Assembly: GCA_028285755.1 (NCBI GenBank)
Contig: JANQOQ010000008.1
Span: forward strand, 1,209,399 to 1,273,398
Source: Puniceicoccaceae bacterium
GTDB lineage: Bacteria; Verrucomicrobiota; Verrucomicrobiia; Opitutales; JAFGAQ01
Reading direction: 5' to 3'
DNA length: 64,000 nt
The notes under the pieces are model-generated. The model was not told where the DNA came from. It searched no databases and saw only the letters and a program-made list of their open reading frames with translations. Below are positions 56,829-64,000 of the stretch, in pieces. Numbering within the stretch: position 1 is the first letter of the stretch; every line of letters starts with the position of its first letter. Both the position numbers and the translations under genes were made by a program.

Positions 56829-56870
56829 CATAGCCCCTGCTTCAAAGTAGGGGCTATATTCGTTTTAATA
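56829..56870 (+). terminator. Hairpin after the second TonB receptor gene
   Basis: ATAGCCCCT (56830-56838) pairs with AGGGGCTAT (56849-56857), extended by one G-T pair, followed by ATTCGTTTT. It lies within the 66 bp before the Nramp-like gene and could lower its expression relative to the receptor. Confidence 0.8.
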
Positions 56871-56875
56871 AAAGC

Positions 56876-58450
56876 GTGGACAATCCGGAACAATCGCTTC
56901 GAAAGTTAAATAAGGGCACGGGTGCGCCTCATCCGGGCTCTTGTAAAATGCCTCAGTGGAATCTGGATGAACTACCCGAGCCACCAAGCATACGACCCGG
57001 CAACGTGCTCAAAATGATCGGTCCGGGTCTCCTTATGGGGGCAGCAGCGATTGGTGGGGGTGAATGGTTGCTGGGGCCTGTGCTCACTGCTCAATATGGA
57101 GGCGCTTTACTTTGGGTTGCAACTCTAAGTATTCTACTTCAGGTGGCCTTTAATATCGAGGCGAGCCGCTACGCACTCTATACGGGTGAGCCTATTATGA
57201 CTGGGTTTCTGCGTACTTGGCTGGGACCTGTATTTTGGATCACTTTTTACATGCTTTTTGATGCGGGCAGCTTTTTCCAGTTTAAGGTCGCCAGCGCTGC
57301 AGCACCCATTATCGCGCTGGGCACCGGTGAAATGCCTGATCCGCAGCAAGATGCCAAGACTCTCCAAATCACCAGTTACTTTATTTGGATAATCCTCTTG
57401 ATACCCTTATTCATTGGGGGGAAGGTTTATCGCTCGCTCAAGATATTGATGAATATTAAGCTGATAGTGGTGATAAGTGTTTTGGGTTCACTGGCAGTTT
57501 TTTATTCCTCCTGGGATACCTGGTGGCAAATCTTTTGGGGTTTGTTTCAGTTTGGTAACCTCCCCCAAGGCAATGGAGAAGTTTATAATATCGTTACATC
57601 TCTCTCTAGCGGACAATCCATCCCACCGTTAAATTGGCAGGCAATTGCTCTGATGACGGCATTTGCTGCCGTAGCGGGATGGGGAGGCATGAGCCAAATG
57701 GCAGTCAGTAATTATACACGTGACGAAGGCTGGGGCATGGGATCAAAAGTAGGCGCCATACCTAGTATGATTGGTGGGCGTGGAATAAAACTCTCGCATG
57801 TGGGATCCGTATTTAGGATTACTCAAAAGAGTCTATTGCATTGGAAAGGCTGGGTAAAGCGAGTGCAGTTCGATCAGTATATGCTCTATATGCCTGCTTC
57901 GATTCTAGGAATCATACTCCCCAGTATGTTATCCATTGAATTTTTGCGCGGCACCTCTGTAGAAAATTCGGACTGGTTGATTGCGGGTCTTGTGGCCGAT
58001 GCTGTGAGGGATACACTCGGGGGGTGGTTGGGTATCATATATTGGTATTTGCTTATGATTTGCGGATTTCTGATTCTCGTGCCCTCGACGACTGTTGGGG
58101 TTGATTCCACCATTAGGCGTTGGGTGGATACTTTCTGGACAGCGGTACCCGGTATACGCAAGTGGGAACTGAGCGAAGTCAAAAAACTCTATTTAATAAT
58201 CCTGCTTATCAAGGCCTTGTTTACTTTTGCCGGACTTTCATTCGGTAGCCCGGTTCAGTTATTGTTATTATTTGGTACTGCATCGAACTTTGCATTGGGA
58301 TTTATCAGCTTTCACACTCTCTATGTGAATCTAACACTTTTGCCTAAAGAGATCAAACCTGGTTACTTGCAACGGTTTGCAGTCATTTTGTGTGGTTTGT
58401 TTTACTTATTTTTAGGAACTTTGATGACTTGGATTAAGTTTCAGGGATAG
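56876..58450 (+). CDS. Nramp-superfamily transporter lacking the metal-binding motifs
   Basis: 524 residues from a GTG at 56876; an ATG at 56948 would shorten the soluble N-terminus by 24 residues. About eleven membrane spans. The first span IGPGLLMGAAAIGGGEWLLG aligns with Nramp TM1, but the metal-ligand DPGN is replaced by GGGE, and the TM6 MPH motif is replaced by GGMSQMAVSNYT. The manganese/iron ligands are therefore missing. Position between a glycan receptor and a sulfatase suggests that it carries a sugar or sugar acid across the inner membrane. The superfamily is clear; the substrate is inference. Confidence 0.82.
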   Translation: MDNPEQSLRKLNKGTGAPHPGSCKMPQWNLDELPEPPSIRPGNVLKMIGPGLLMGAAAIGGGEWLLGPVLTAQYGGALLWVATLSILLQVAFNIEASRYALYTGEPIMTGFLRTWLGPVFWITFYMLFDAGSFFQFKVASAAAPIIALGTGEMPDPQQDAKTLQITSYFIWIILLIPLFIGGKVYRSLKILMNIKLIVVISVLGSLAVFYSSWDTWWQIFWGLFQFGNLPQGNGEVYNIVTSLSSGQSIPPLNWQAIALMTAFAAVAGWGGMSQMAVSNYTRDEGWGMGSKVGAIPSMIGGRGIKLSHVGSVFRITQKSLLHWKGWVKRVQFDQYMLYMPASILGIILPSMLSIEFLRGTSVENSDWLIAGLVADAVRDTLGGWLGIIYWYLLMICGFLILVPSTTVGVDSTIRRWVDTFWTAVPGIRKWELSEVKKLYLIILLIKALFTFAGLSFGSPVQLLLLFGTASNFALGFISFHTLYVNLTLLPKEIKPGYLQRFAVILCGLFYLFLGTLMTWIKFQG

Positions 58451-58626
58451 ACTATGCTAGCCGCTCCAATAACTGCACCGCTTCACAGCATGCGATACCC
58501 AAGCTGTATTCGAATATTTGGCAGACAGTTGGGGTGGTGCACCGAAGTGCTGATAGAATTTATGCCTTAAGCTGCTCTTAGCAAAAGACTTATGATTAGC
58601 GGATAAACCAAGTAGGATTAAAAAAT

Positions 58627-60177
58627 ATGAGACATTCAGGAAAAATGGGGAGTTGCCGCCCGTCAGTTGCAGAACGATTTATACGCATTACAGGCTGTCT
58701 TGCAGCTTGTTTAACCTTATTTATCTCAGGGGCAAACGGAAGTAAGCGCCCCAATATTCTCATGGTGGTTGCAGATGACCATAGCTACCCGGATGTATCA
58801 ATACTGGGAGCCGAATTTGTGAATACGCCTGCTTTTGACCGGATAGCAAATGAAGGGGTTTTATTTGAACATGCATTCGCCTCGGCTCCATCCTGTTCAC
58901 CATCCCGGGCATCCATTTTATTGGGTAAACCTTTTTACCTCACTGAGAGTGTTTCCATGAATCATGGGTTTTGGCAGGATCACATGATTCCATTCCCAAA
59001 ATTGCTCAGGGATTCCGGCTATAAGATCGGTAGTACTGGTAAAGTATGGGGTCCGGGCCAATTTGTATTTGAGGACATGGAAAACGGGGCGGGCAAAATA
59101 TATAATGATAAGCGACTCACACCACCCTCCAATGGGCTCAGCAGCATAGATTATGCAGGCAATTTTCAGGAGTTTCTTAACGAACGGGAGGAGAATCAAC
59201 CCTTCTACTTTTGGTTTGGTCCTTCAGAGCCTCACCGTATTTTAGAATACGGAATAGGGAAGCGAATGGGCATGGATATTGATAAGGTCCGCGTTCCAGC
59301 TTATTTTCCAGATGTCCAAGAGGTAAGAAATGACTTATTGGATTATGGATTCGAAATTCAATGGTATGATCGACATTTGGGAGAAATGCTCGATCTTCTG
59401 GAGCTTTACGGAGAGCTCGACAATACCGTGGTGATCATTACCAGTGACCATGGTATGGCATTTCCAAGGGCCAAAACCACCGTTTACGATGCCGGTTTGC
59501 GAGTGCCCTTAGCCATAAAATGGCCCCAGGAAATTCAACCCAGCCGAAAAGTCACCGATTTTGTCATTTTATATGATCTTGCCCCGACACTTTTAGAAAT
59601 TGCGGGAGTGGATGTGCCGGAGGACATGCTGGGTAAAAGCATGCATAAGCAACTGTTTTCATCTAAGTCCGGCTGGATCGACCCCACGCGGGACCATGTT
59701 ATCGCGGGATTAGAGCGTCATGGGGGTATTCGCAGCGGGGGTCCTGACTACCCCTCACGCACTTATCGAAACAGCGAGTATCTGTTTATTAAAAACTATG
59801 AGCCGGATCATCCCCCTGCAGGTCCACATCCCGGAGTTACCTGGCCGCGTAACGGTCCAGTGGGGGGCTATGGCTATGTGGATGGCAGTCCGACTAAAAC
59901 TGCGATTTACAAATTGCGGGAAAAGTATCCGGAACCCTTTTTGTTAAGTTTCGAAAAACGTCCCATGTACGAACTCTATGATGTGGAAAAAGATCCAGAT
60001 CAGGTTAATAATCTAGCTTATCTGGATGAATACAATCAGGTCGTGAAAGAACTCGAAAGAACCATGGAAGCTACGCTGAAAGCAAACGGGGATCCCCGAC
60101 TCAATGGGGATGCTGAGCACTTTGAGATCATTCGTGAGAAGATTCTCAAAAAGACTCAAGGGGGTCCACCTCTTTGA
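58627..60177 (+). CDS. Exported type I sulfatase (heparan N-sulfatase-like)
   Basis: 516 residues. A signal peptide (ITGCLAACLTLFISGANG) precedes the alkaline-phosphatase-fold domain starting at RPNILMVVADDHS. The metal ligands Asp50 and Asp51 and the nucleophile Cys90 in CSPSRAS are present; the Cys becomes formylglycine by a maturase, which is not in the window. SDHGMAF is the second metal site. The blocks resemble the N-sulfoglucosamine sulfohydrolase (S1_8-like) group, though O-sulfatase activity on algal glycans is equally possible. It acts in the periplasm or outside the cell. Confidence 0.9.
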   Translation: MRHSGKMGSCRPSVAERFIRITGCLAACLTLFISGANGSKRPNILMVVADDHSYPDVSILGAEFVNTPAFDRIANEGVLFEHAFASAPSCSPSRASILLGKPFYLTESVSMNHGFWQDHMIPFPKLLRDSGYKIGSTGKVWGPGQFVFEDMENGAGKIYNDKRLTPPSNGLSSIDYAGNFQEFLNEREENQPFYFWFGPSEPHRILEYGIGKRMGMDIDKVRVPAYFPDVQEVRNDLLDYGFEIQWYDRHLGEMLDLLELYGELDNTVVIITSDHGMAFPRAKTTVYDAGLRVPLAIKWPQEIQPSRKVTDFVILYDLAPTLLEIAGVDVPEDMLGKSMHKQLFSSKSGWIDPTRDHVIAGLERHGGIRSGGPDYPSRTYRNSEYLFIKNYEPDHPPAGPHPGVTWPRNGPVGGYGYVDGSPTKTAIYKLREKYPEPFLLSFEKRPMYELYDVEKDPDQVNNLAYLDEYNQVVKELERTMEATLKANGDPRLNGDAEHFEIIREKILKKTQGGPPL

Positions 60178-60282
60178 TTGATTACAACGAGTTGCATTTA
60201 AGAATTCCTAACAATTCTCAAAATCTCCTATCTATTAATAGTGAAACCGATTTTCTGCGTGTTATCAGAATAGTTTAAAGAT

Positions 60283-61686
60283 ATGAATAGACGTGATTTT
60301 GTAAGAAAGGCAGCTATAGGCAGCGCTGCGATCAGTGTGCTAAATAAATCATCTCGGCTAACAGCAGCCCCGGCCGTTGGTGGAGGTAAGCTTGGCAGCT
60401 TTACGGCAGTCGATAATGTCCGTGTGGGTGTTATTGGTGTCGGTAACCGGGGGTTTAACCTGGTAAGAAATTTATTGCAAGTGCCTAATGTACAGATAGT
60501 TGCAGTTTGTGATTTATACGAGGCCCGCGTAAAAAGAACCCAGGATGCTACCGTGGCCGCCGGGTTCGACCGTCCTGACGGCTATGCAAAGGGTGAGTAT
60601 GACTACCGCCGAATGCTTGAACGTGGTGATCTAGACCTCGTTTTGATTATGACTCCCTGGGAATGGCATCACCCCATGGCTGTCGATAGCCTGAAAGCCG
60701 GTATTCATAACTCTATGGAAGTTCCTGGCGTACAAAGGCTGGATGAATGCTGGGAATTGACAGAACTCTCTGAAAAAAGCGGCGCTCATTGCATGTGCCT
60801 TGAGAATTATTGCTATTTCCGTGAGATTATGGCTGTTTACAACATGATCGAGCAGGGTTTGTTTGGTGATCCACTGCATGTTTACGCAGGTTACCAGAAA
60901 GAGTCGCTTTACTATAACTTCAATAGTGACGGCTCTTTATCATTCTCAGGCAAAGGCGTAATGGGCCACTGGGGTAATGTGTATGCAAGTCACTTTGCAG
61001 GACCCTCAGCTCAATGGATGGGTATTAACCGTGGGGATGCTTTCGATTACGTCGTTTCTATGGGAGTTTGGGGGAAAGCCTATAAAATCTATACCGAACG
61101 CTACTTTGGGGATGATCATCAATTCGTTAAAAACCCACCTCAAATGGCAGACGTCAGTAATTCCATGATAGCTACCAAGAATGGTAAATGCTTATCACTG
61201 ATCCACGATACTCGATTGCCCCGTCCCTATCGTCACTATTTCCGTCTACAAGCTAGTAACGGTATTTATGAGCATACTGAGAAGCGAGTACACATTGGAG
61301 ACCACAGTCCGGGAGACTGGTCTGCCCCTCGCGGATTGGTAGACCCGAAGACAGGACGACGCGAAAGGCTACGAACTCCGAGGCGCGAGTGGGAACCGCT
61401 CGCTAACTATTATGCTGACTACGAACACCCAGTTTGGGCGAAAGTTGCAGACATAGCTGCAAACAGTGGTCATGGTGGGGGAGATTATGTAATGATGTAC
61501 CGCCTCATCAAATCCATGAACCGGGGTGAATATCCTGATATTGATGTCTACGATACTGCTGCCTGGAGCTCCATTATGGAAACTTCTGAGGAATCTGCAC
61601 GCAACCGAAGCAAGCCCGTGGATATTCCCGATTTTACCCGGGGTATGTGGAAAAAGCGAGATCGCCTTCCGATCTTTTCTGCATAA
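60283..61686 (+). CDS. Tat-exported GH109-like glycosidase (Gfo/Idh/MocA fold)
   Basis: 467 residues. The N-terminus MNRRDFVRKAAIGSAA is a twin-arginine signal. The Rossmann motif GVIGVGNRGF (about residue 50) binds NAD. The usual EKP signature of oxidoreductases is replaced by MEVPGV, and the motifs HCMCLENYCYFREIMAV and GHGGGDYVMMYR match GH109 alpha-N-acetylgalactosaminidases, which use NAD catalytically to cleave glycosides. So it is probably a glycosidase, not a dehydrogenase. The sequence is 105 bp after the sulfatase. The canonical GHGGMD motif is GHGGGD here. Confidence 0.85.
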   Translation: MNRRDFVRKAAIGSAAISVLNKSSRLTAAPAVGGGKLGSFTAVDNVRVGVIGVGNRGFNLVRNLLQVPNVQIVAVCDLYEARVKRTQDATVAAGFDRPDGYAKGEYDYRRMLERGDLDLVLIMTPWEWHHPMAVDSLKAGIHNSMEVPGVQRLDECWELTELSEKSGAHCMCLENYCYFREIMAVYNMIEQGLFGDPLHVYAGYQKESLYYNFNSDGSLSFSGKGVMGHWGNVYASHFAGPSAQWMGINRGDAFDYVVSMGVWGKAYKIYTERYFGDDHQFVKNPPQMADVSNSMIATKNGKCLSLIHDTRLPRPYRHYFRLQASNGIYEHTEKRVHIGDHSPGDWSAPRGLVDPKTGRRERLRTPRREWEPLANYYADYEHPVWAKVADIAANSGHGGGDYVMMYRLIKSMNRGEYPDIDVYDTAAWSSIMETSEESARNRSKPVDIPDFTRGMWKKRDRLPIFSA

Positions 61687-61730
61687 TAGCTTCCTGAAAG
61701 GTCAGGATTCGACCTCAGATATTTCATAAA

Positions 61731-62465
61731 ATGAATAAGAAAGTAGCTCTGATAACCGGTGCCAGTAAAGGCATTGGTGCCGAAACTGCCATTTTGTTGA
61801 GTAAGCAATATTCTATTATTGCTCACTACAATACAGATAAAGAACAGGTTGAAAAGGTAGCCGGAAAGATTCGGGCCGCCGGGGGTGAAGCTACAACCGT
61901 GCAGGCAGATCTTTCGACTGAAGAAGGCTGTAACACATTGCACGCTGAAGCTACATCCCAAACGGATGCACTTGAGGTGCTGGTCAATAATGCAGGTGCG
62001 TTGCTCGAAACCAAAGCTGTCGACTCTTTTGACTGGGCGCACTTGGAAAGGACATTCGCCGTCAATGTTTACTCCGCATTCATGATGTCCAAGTTGTGTA
62101 TTCCTTTATTACACAAAGGCGATAGGCCATGTATAATTTTCCTGACTTCAATCGCGATGCGCCATGGCGCTCCCAGGGCGGTTGTATATGGAGCAGCGAA
62201 AGGGGCTATTGATTCCTTTACTCGGGGTGCGGCGGCGCATCTCGGGCCCAAAATACGGGTAAATGCGGTTTCTCCCGGTGTCATCGACACACCGTTTCAT
62301 TCGAAAGTTACTTCACCTGAAAAAATGAAAGACTTTGCGGAAAAAACTCCACTTAAAGCGCTCGGCAAAGCGGAAGATGTGGCGTCTACAATTGAATTTT
62401 TAGTCAAAAACCCATTTATTACTGGAGAGACGATTGATATCAATGGTGGTCTCTTTATGCGATAG
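61731..62465 (+). CDS. Short-chain dehydrogenase/reductase 1
   Basis: 244 residues. Classical SDR: TGASKGIGAE at the cofactor loop (about 8-17), NNAGALLE, the catalytic S-x12-Y-x3-K as in TSIAMRHGAP and YGAAKGA, and a C-terminal DINGGLF. It should oxidise or reduce a sugar or sugar-acid hydroxyl with NAD(P) in the cytoplasm. It is 44 bp after the GH109-like gene and 33 bp before the second SDR, in one run. Confidence 0.92.
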   Translation: MNKKVALITGASKGIGAETAILLSKQYSIIAHYNTDKEQVEKVAGKIRAAGGEATTVQADLSTEEGCNTLHAEATSQTDALEVLVNNAGALLETKAVDSFDWAHLERTFAVNVYSAFMMSKLCIPLLHKGDRPCIIFLTSIAMRHGAPRAVVYGAAKGAIDSFTRGAAAHLGPKIRVNAVSPGVIDTPFHSKVTSPEKMKDFAEKTPLKALGKAEDVASTIEFLVKNPFITGETIDINGGLFMR

Positions 62466-62498
62466 TTAAACAGATAAATAAATATACATAATTCGCAG

Positions 62499-63269
62499 AT
62501 GGAAACTAAACGACTTGCCGGAAAAGTAGCTATTATCACAGGTTCGACGGGTGAAATGGGTGAGGTAATGGCTGCTAAGATGGCTAAAGAAGGAGCGAGT
62601 GTCGTTATATCCGGGAGAAATGAATCCGTAGGTAAGGTGATTACGAATGGTATTCTGGATTCTGGGGGTAAAAGTCATTTTATAAAGGCGGATGTATCGA
62701 TTCCTGAAGACTGTCACAGGCTTATTGACGAATCGATTAATCACTTCGGCAAAGTGGATATTCTAATCAACAATGCAGCTCATCTGGGTGAATTTGATTT
62801 TGAAAAATTACAACCGCAAGAGTGGGATAGTGTTTTTGCGACCAATATTCGGGGCCCGATGCTCTGTTGTCAGCGCATTATCCCTCATTTCAAAAGGCAA
62901 AGATCAGGCTGCATTATTAATATTGGTACGACTACCATTTATAAAGCCGCTTCTTCCCAAATGGAACGCTTGGCTTATGTCAGTTCCAAGGGTGCTTTAC
63001 TCACATTTACCAAGCATATGGCTCGTTCATTGGCTTCGGACCAGATTAGGTCGAATTGGATAACAGTAGGGTGGGTGGCTACTCGTGGGGAATTATCGCT
63101 TAGGAAGACTACCTCTGAAGATATTGAAAATGAATTTGCCTCTCGATTACCTATGGGACGCTTGGAAAAGCCTGAGGAGATTGCATCCGGGGTGATTTAT
63201 CTCGCCAGTGATGAGGCTACACACGTAACCGGATGTGAATTAAATATATCCGGGGCGATGTGGGTTTAA
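62499..63269 (+). CDS. Short-chain dehydrogenase/reductase 2
   Basis: 256 residues. SDR fold with TGSTGEMGE at the cofactor loop (the third Gly position is shifted), NNAAHLGE, and the YVSSK catalytic pair; Thr residues (GTTTIY) occupy the region of the usual Ser. It resembles glucose- or fuconate-type dehydrogenases in length. Its stop overlaps the converging lactonase gene by 4 bp. Together with SDR 1 it could oxidise a sugar and a later deoxy-sugar-acid intermediate. Confidence 0.9.
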   Translation: METKRLAGKVAIITGSTGEMGEVMAAKMAKEGASVVISGRNESVGKVITNGILDSGGKSHFIKADVSIPEDCHRLIDESINHFGKVDILINNAAHLGEFDFEKLQPQEWDSVFATNIRGPMLCCQRIIPHFKRQRSGCIINIGTTTIYKAASSQMERLAYVSSKGALLTFTKHMARSLASDQIRSNWITVGWVATRGELSLRKTTSEDIENEFASRLPMGRLEKPEEIASGVIYLASDEATHVTGCELNISGAMWV

Positions 63270-64000
63270 CGACCAAAGGAATTCGTAGGCAATCCGCGAT
63301 AAGGTAAGGTAATTTTAAATAGGCTGCCACTAAACGGATATTTCTCAAGCTCCTCTTTAGACAATCCCTCCCTGGCGGTCGTTATATACAAATCATTGAG
63401 AACATCGCCACCAAACCAACAGGCGGTTACTCTGGGTACAGGGAGTGAGATTTTGCATAAGCAAATTCCGGATTCACGCTCAAAACAGCGCACGCATTGA
63501 CCGTCGTAGAATGCAATCCAAAGGTTTCCATCACTATCTATGGTCATACCATCCGGATACCCTTCAAAAGCCTCCAGAGAGAAAGCAATTCTTTGATTTT
63601 TAATATCACCCCGATCGATGTCGTAATCAAATACATCCACCCGCTGTGTCTGGGTGTCGATGTAATAAAAGAAGCTGCTGTACCACGCAAGACCATTGGA
63701 GACGGTTACTCCACTCAGTAGTTCTGTGTAATCAAAATTTTGATTAATACGGTATAAACTGGCACCTTTGTTCGAGACTATAGTACCGGCAAAAAGATTC
63801 CCCAGCGGATCACACTTGCCGTCGTTAAAACGGCCTTTTATGTGCTTGCTGACGGGGCTCTCCTCAATCTTAAAGGTTTGATTTTCGGGATAGAAAGTCA
63901 TCAATCCCGATTCCGTCGCCAGTAATAATCTTCCCGTCTTGCAAGGAACCACCGTGCCAATCATTTGCCCGGCCTGCCAGCATTGTTTTTTTCCACTGGA
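63266..64000 (-). CDS. SMP-30/gluconolactonase-like protein, N-terminal end outside window
   Basis: At least 244 residues; the frame stays open to the right edge. The beta-propeller family blocks are RFNDGKCDPLGNLFAGT (metal-site Asn/Asp), VSNGLAWYSSFFYYIDT, YPDGMTIDSDGNLWIA and PRVTACWFGG. It hydrolyses a sugar lactone to the aldonate with a divalent metal. It fits downstream of the sugar-oxidising SDRs and upstream of the UxaA-family dehydratase in the inferred pathway. It is transcribed against the SDR genes. Confidence 0.9.
   Translation of the reverse strand, partial: SSGKKQCWQAGQMIGTVVPCKTGRLLLATESGLMTFYPENQTFKIEESPVSKHIKGRFNDGKCDPLGNLFAGTIVSNKGASLYRINQNFDYTELLSGVTVSNGLAWYSSFFYYIDTQTQRVDVFDYDIDRGDIKNQRIAFSLEAFEGYPDGMTIDSDGNLWIAFYDGQCVRCFERESGICLCKISLPVPRVTACWFGGDVLNDLYITTAREGLSKEELEKYPFSGSLFKITLPYRGLPTNSFGR

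Noticed and set aside
60283-61686. Simple sugar dehydrogenase annotation
   Set aside because: The EKP active-site signature is absent, while GH109 motifs are present.

Overview
The window looks like a chromosomal piece of a marine-type Verrucomicrobiota bacterium, most likely class Opitutae (Puniceicoccales/Opitutales). The grounds are the large TonB-dependent receptors whose mature N-termini carry a 'D-V-L-x-x-S-P-F' segment, Tat-exported Gfo/Idh/MocA proteins, a Cys-type sulfatase, a GH109-like enzyme, a PPi-type phosphofructokinase and a short HemA. This placement is inference from protein style; no rRNA is present. Gene density is high, Shine-Dalgarno motifs are mostly weak, and no CRISPR array or intact insertion sequence was seen.

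Layout. 0-6 kb: end of a polyamine-type ABC binding protein, a DUF2157-like membrane protein, two small exported proteins (one DUF2145-like), a divergent sigma-54-type activator and an exported oxidoreductase. 6.3-22.3 kb: two paralogous tripartite RND efflux cassettes (outer-membrane lipoprotein, membrane fusion protein, permease) flanking a PstS-like protein, a chemoreceptor and an HDOD protein. 22.3-26.8 kb: TPP riboswitch, thiC and a SWIM/SNF2 helicase. 26.9-30.4 kb: ECF sigma factor, anti-sigma-like protein and an exported subtilase. 30.4-35.2 kb: two tandem beta-lactamase-fold esterases, a HAD phosphatase, PPi-PFK, and a textbook sigma-54 promoter followed by a hairpin (candidate small RNA). 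35.4-40.4 kb: heme operon hemF-hemE-hemH-hemX-like-hemA. 40.4-43.3 kb: housekeeping genes plsC, ispF, ndk, clpP, rpiB. 43.4-51.4 kb: an unknown exported protein, tRNA-Ser(GGA), then an AT-richer FecI/FecR/STN/TonB-receptor surface-signalling cluster and a gene-remnant zone. 51.4-64 kb: a carbohydrate (probably sulfated glycan) locus with a UxaA-family dehydratase, second TonB receptor, Nramp-like transporter without metal ligands, sulfatase, GH109-like enzyme, two SDRs and an SMP-30-type lactonase.

How it works together. The last 13 kb reads as uptake (receptor, inner-membrane carrier), desulfation and deglycosylation outside the cytoplasm, then oxidation, lactone hydrolysis and dehydration of a sugar acid inside. 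The FecI/FecR cluster next to it is a separate, self-regulated receptor system beside a tRNA gene, with fragments of related coding sequence on both sides, so it may be an acquired segment. The least expected signal is the perfect -24/-12 promoter at 35.07 kb, which points to an RpoN-dependent small RNA or hemF leader. The sigma-54-type activator gene at 2.9 kb has an unusual divergent intergenic region with a 14-bp perfect inverted repeat.

Four of the seven convergent gene pairs overlap by exactly 4 nt at their stop codons. Gaps at 6004-6286, 12420-12567, 16255-16486, 28319-28538, 53098-53284 and 58451-58626 showed no feature I could support.
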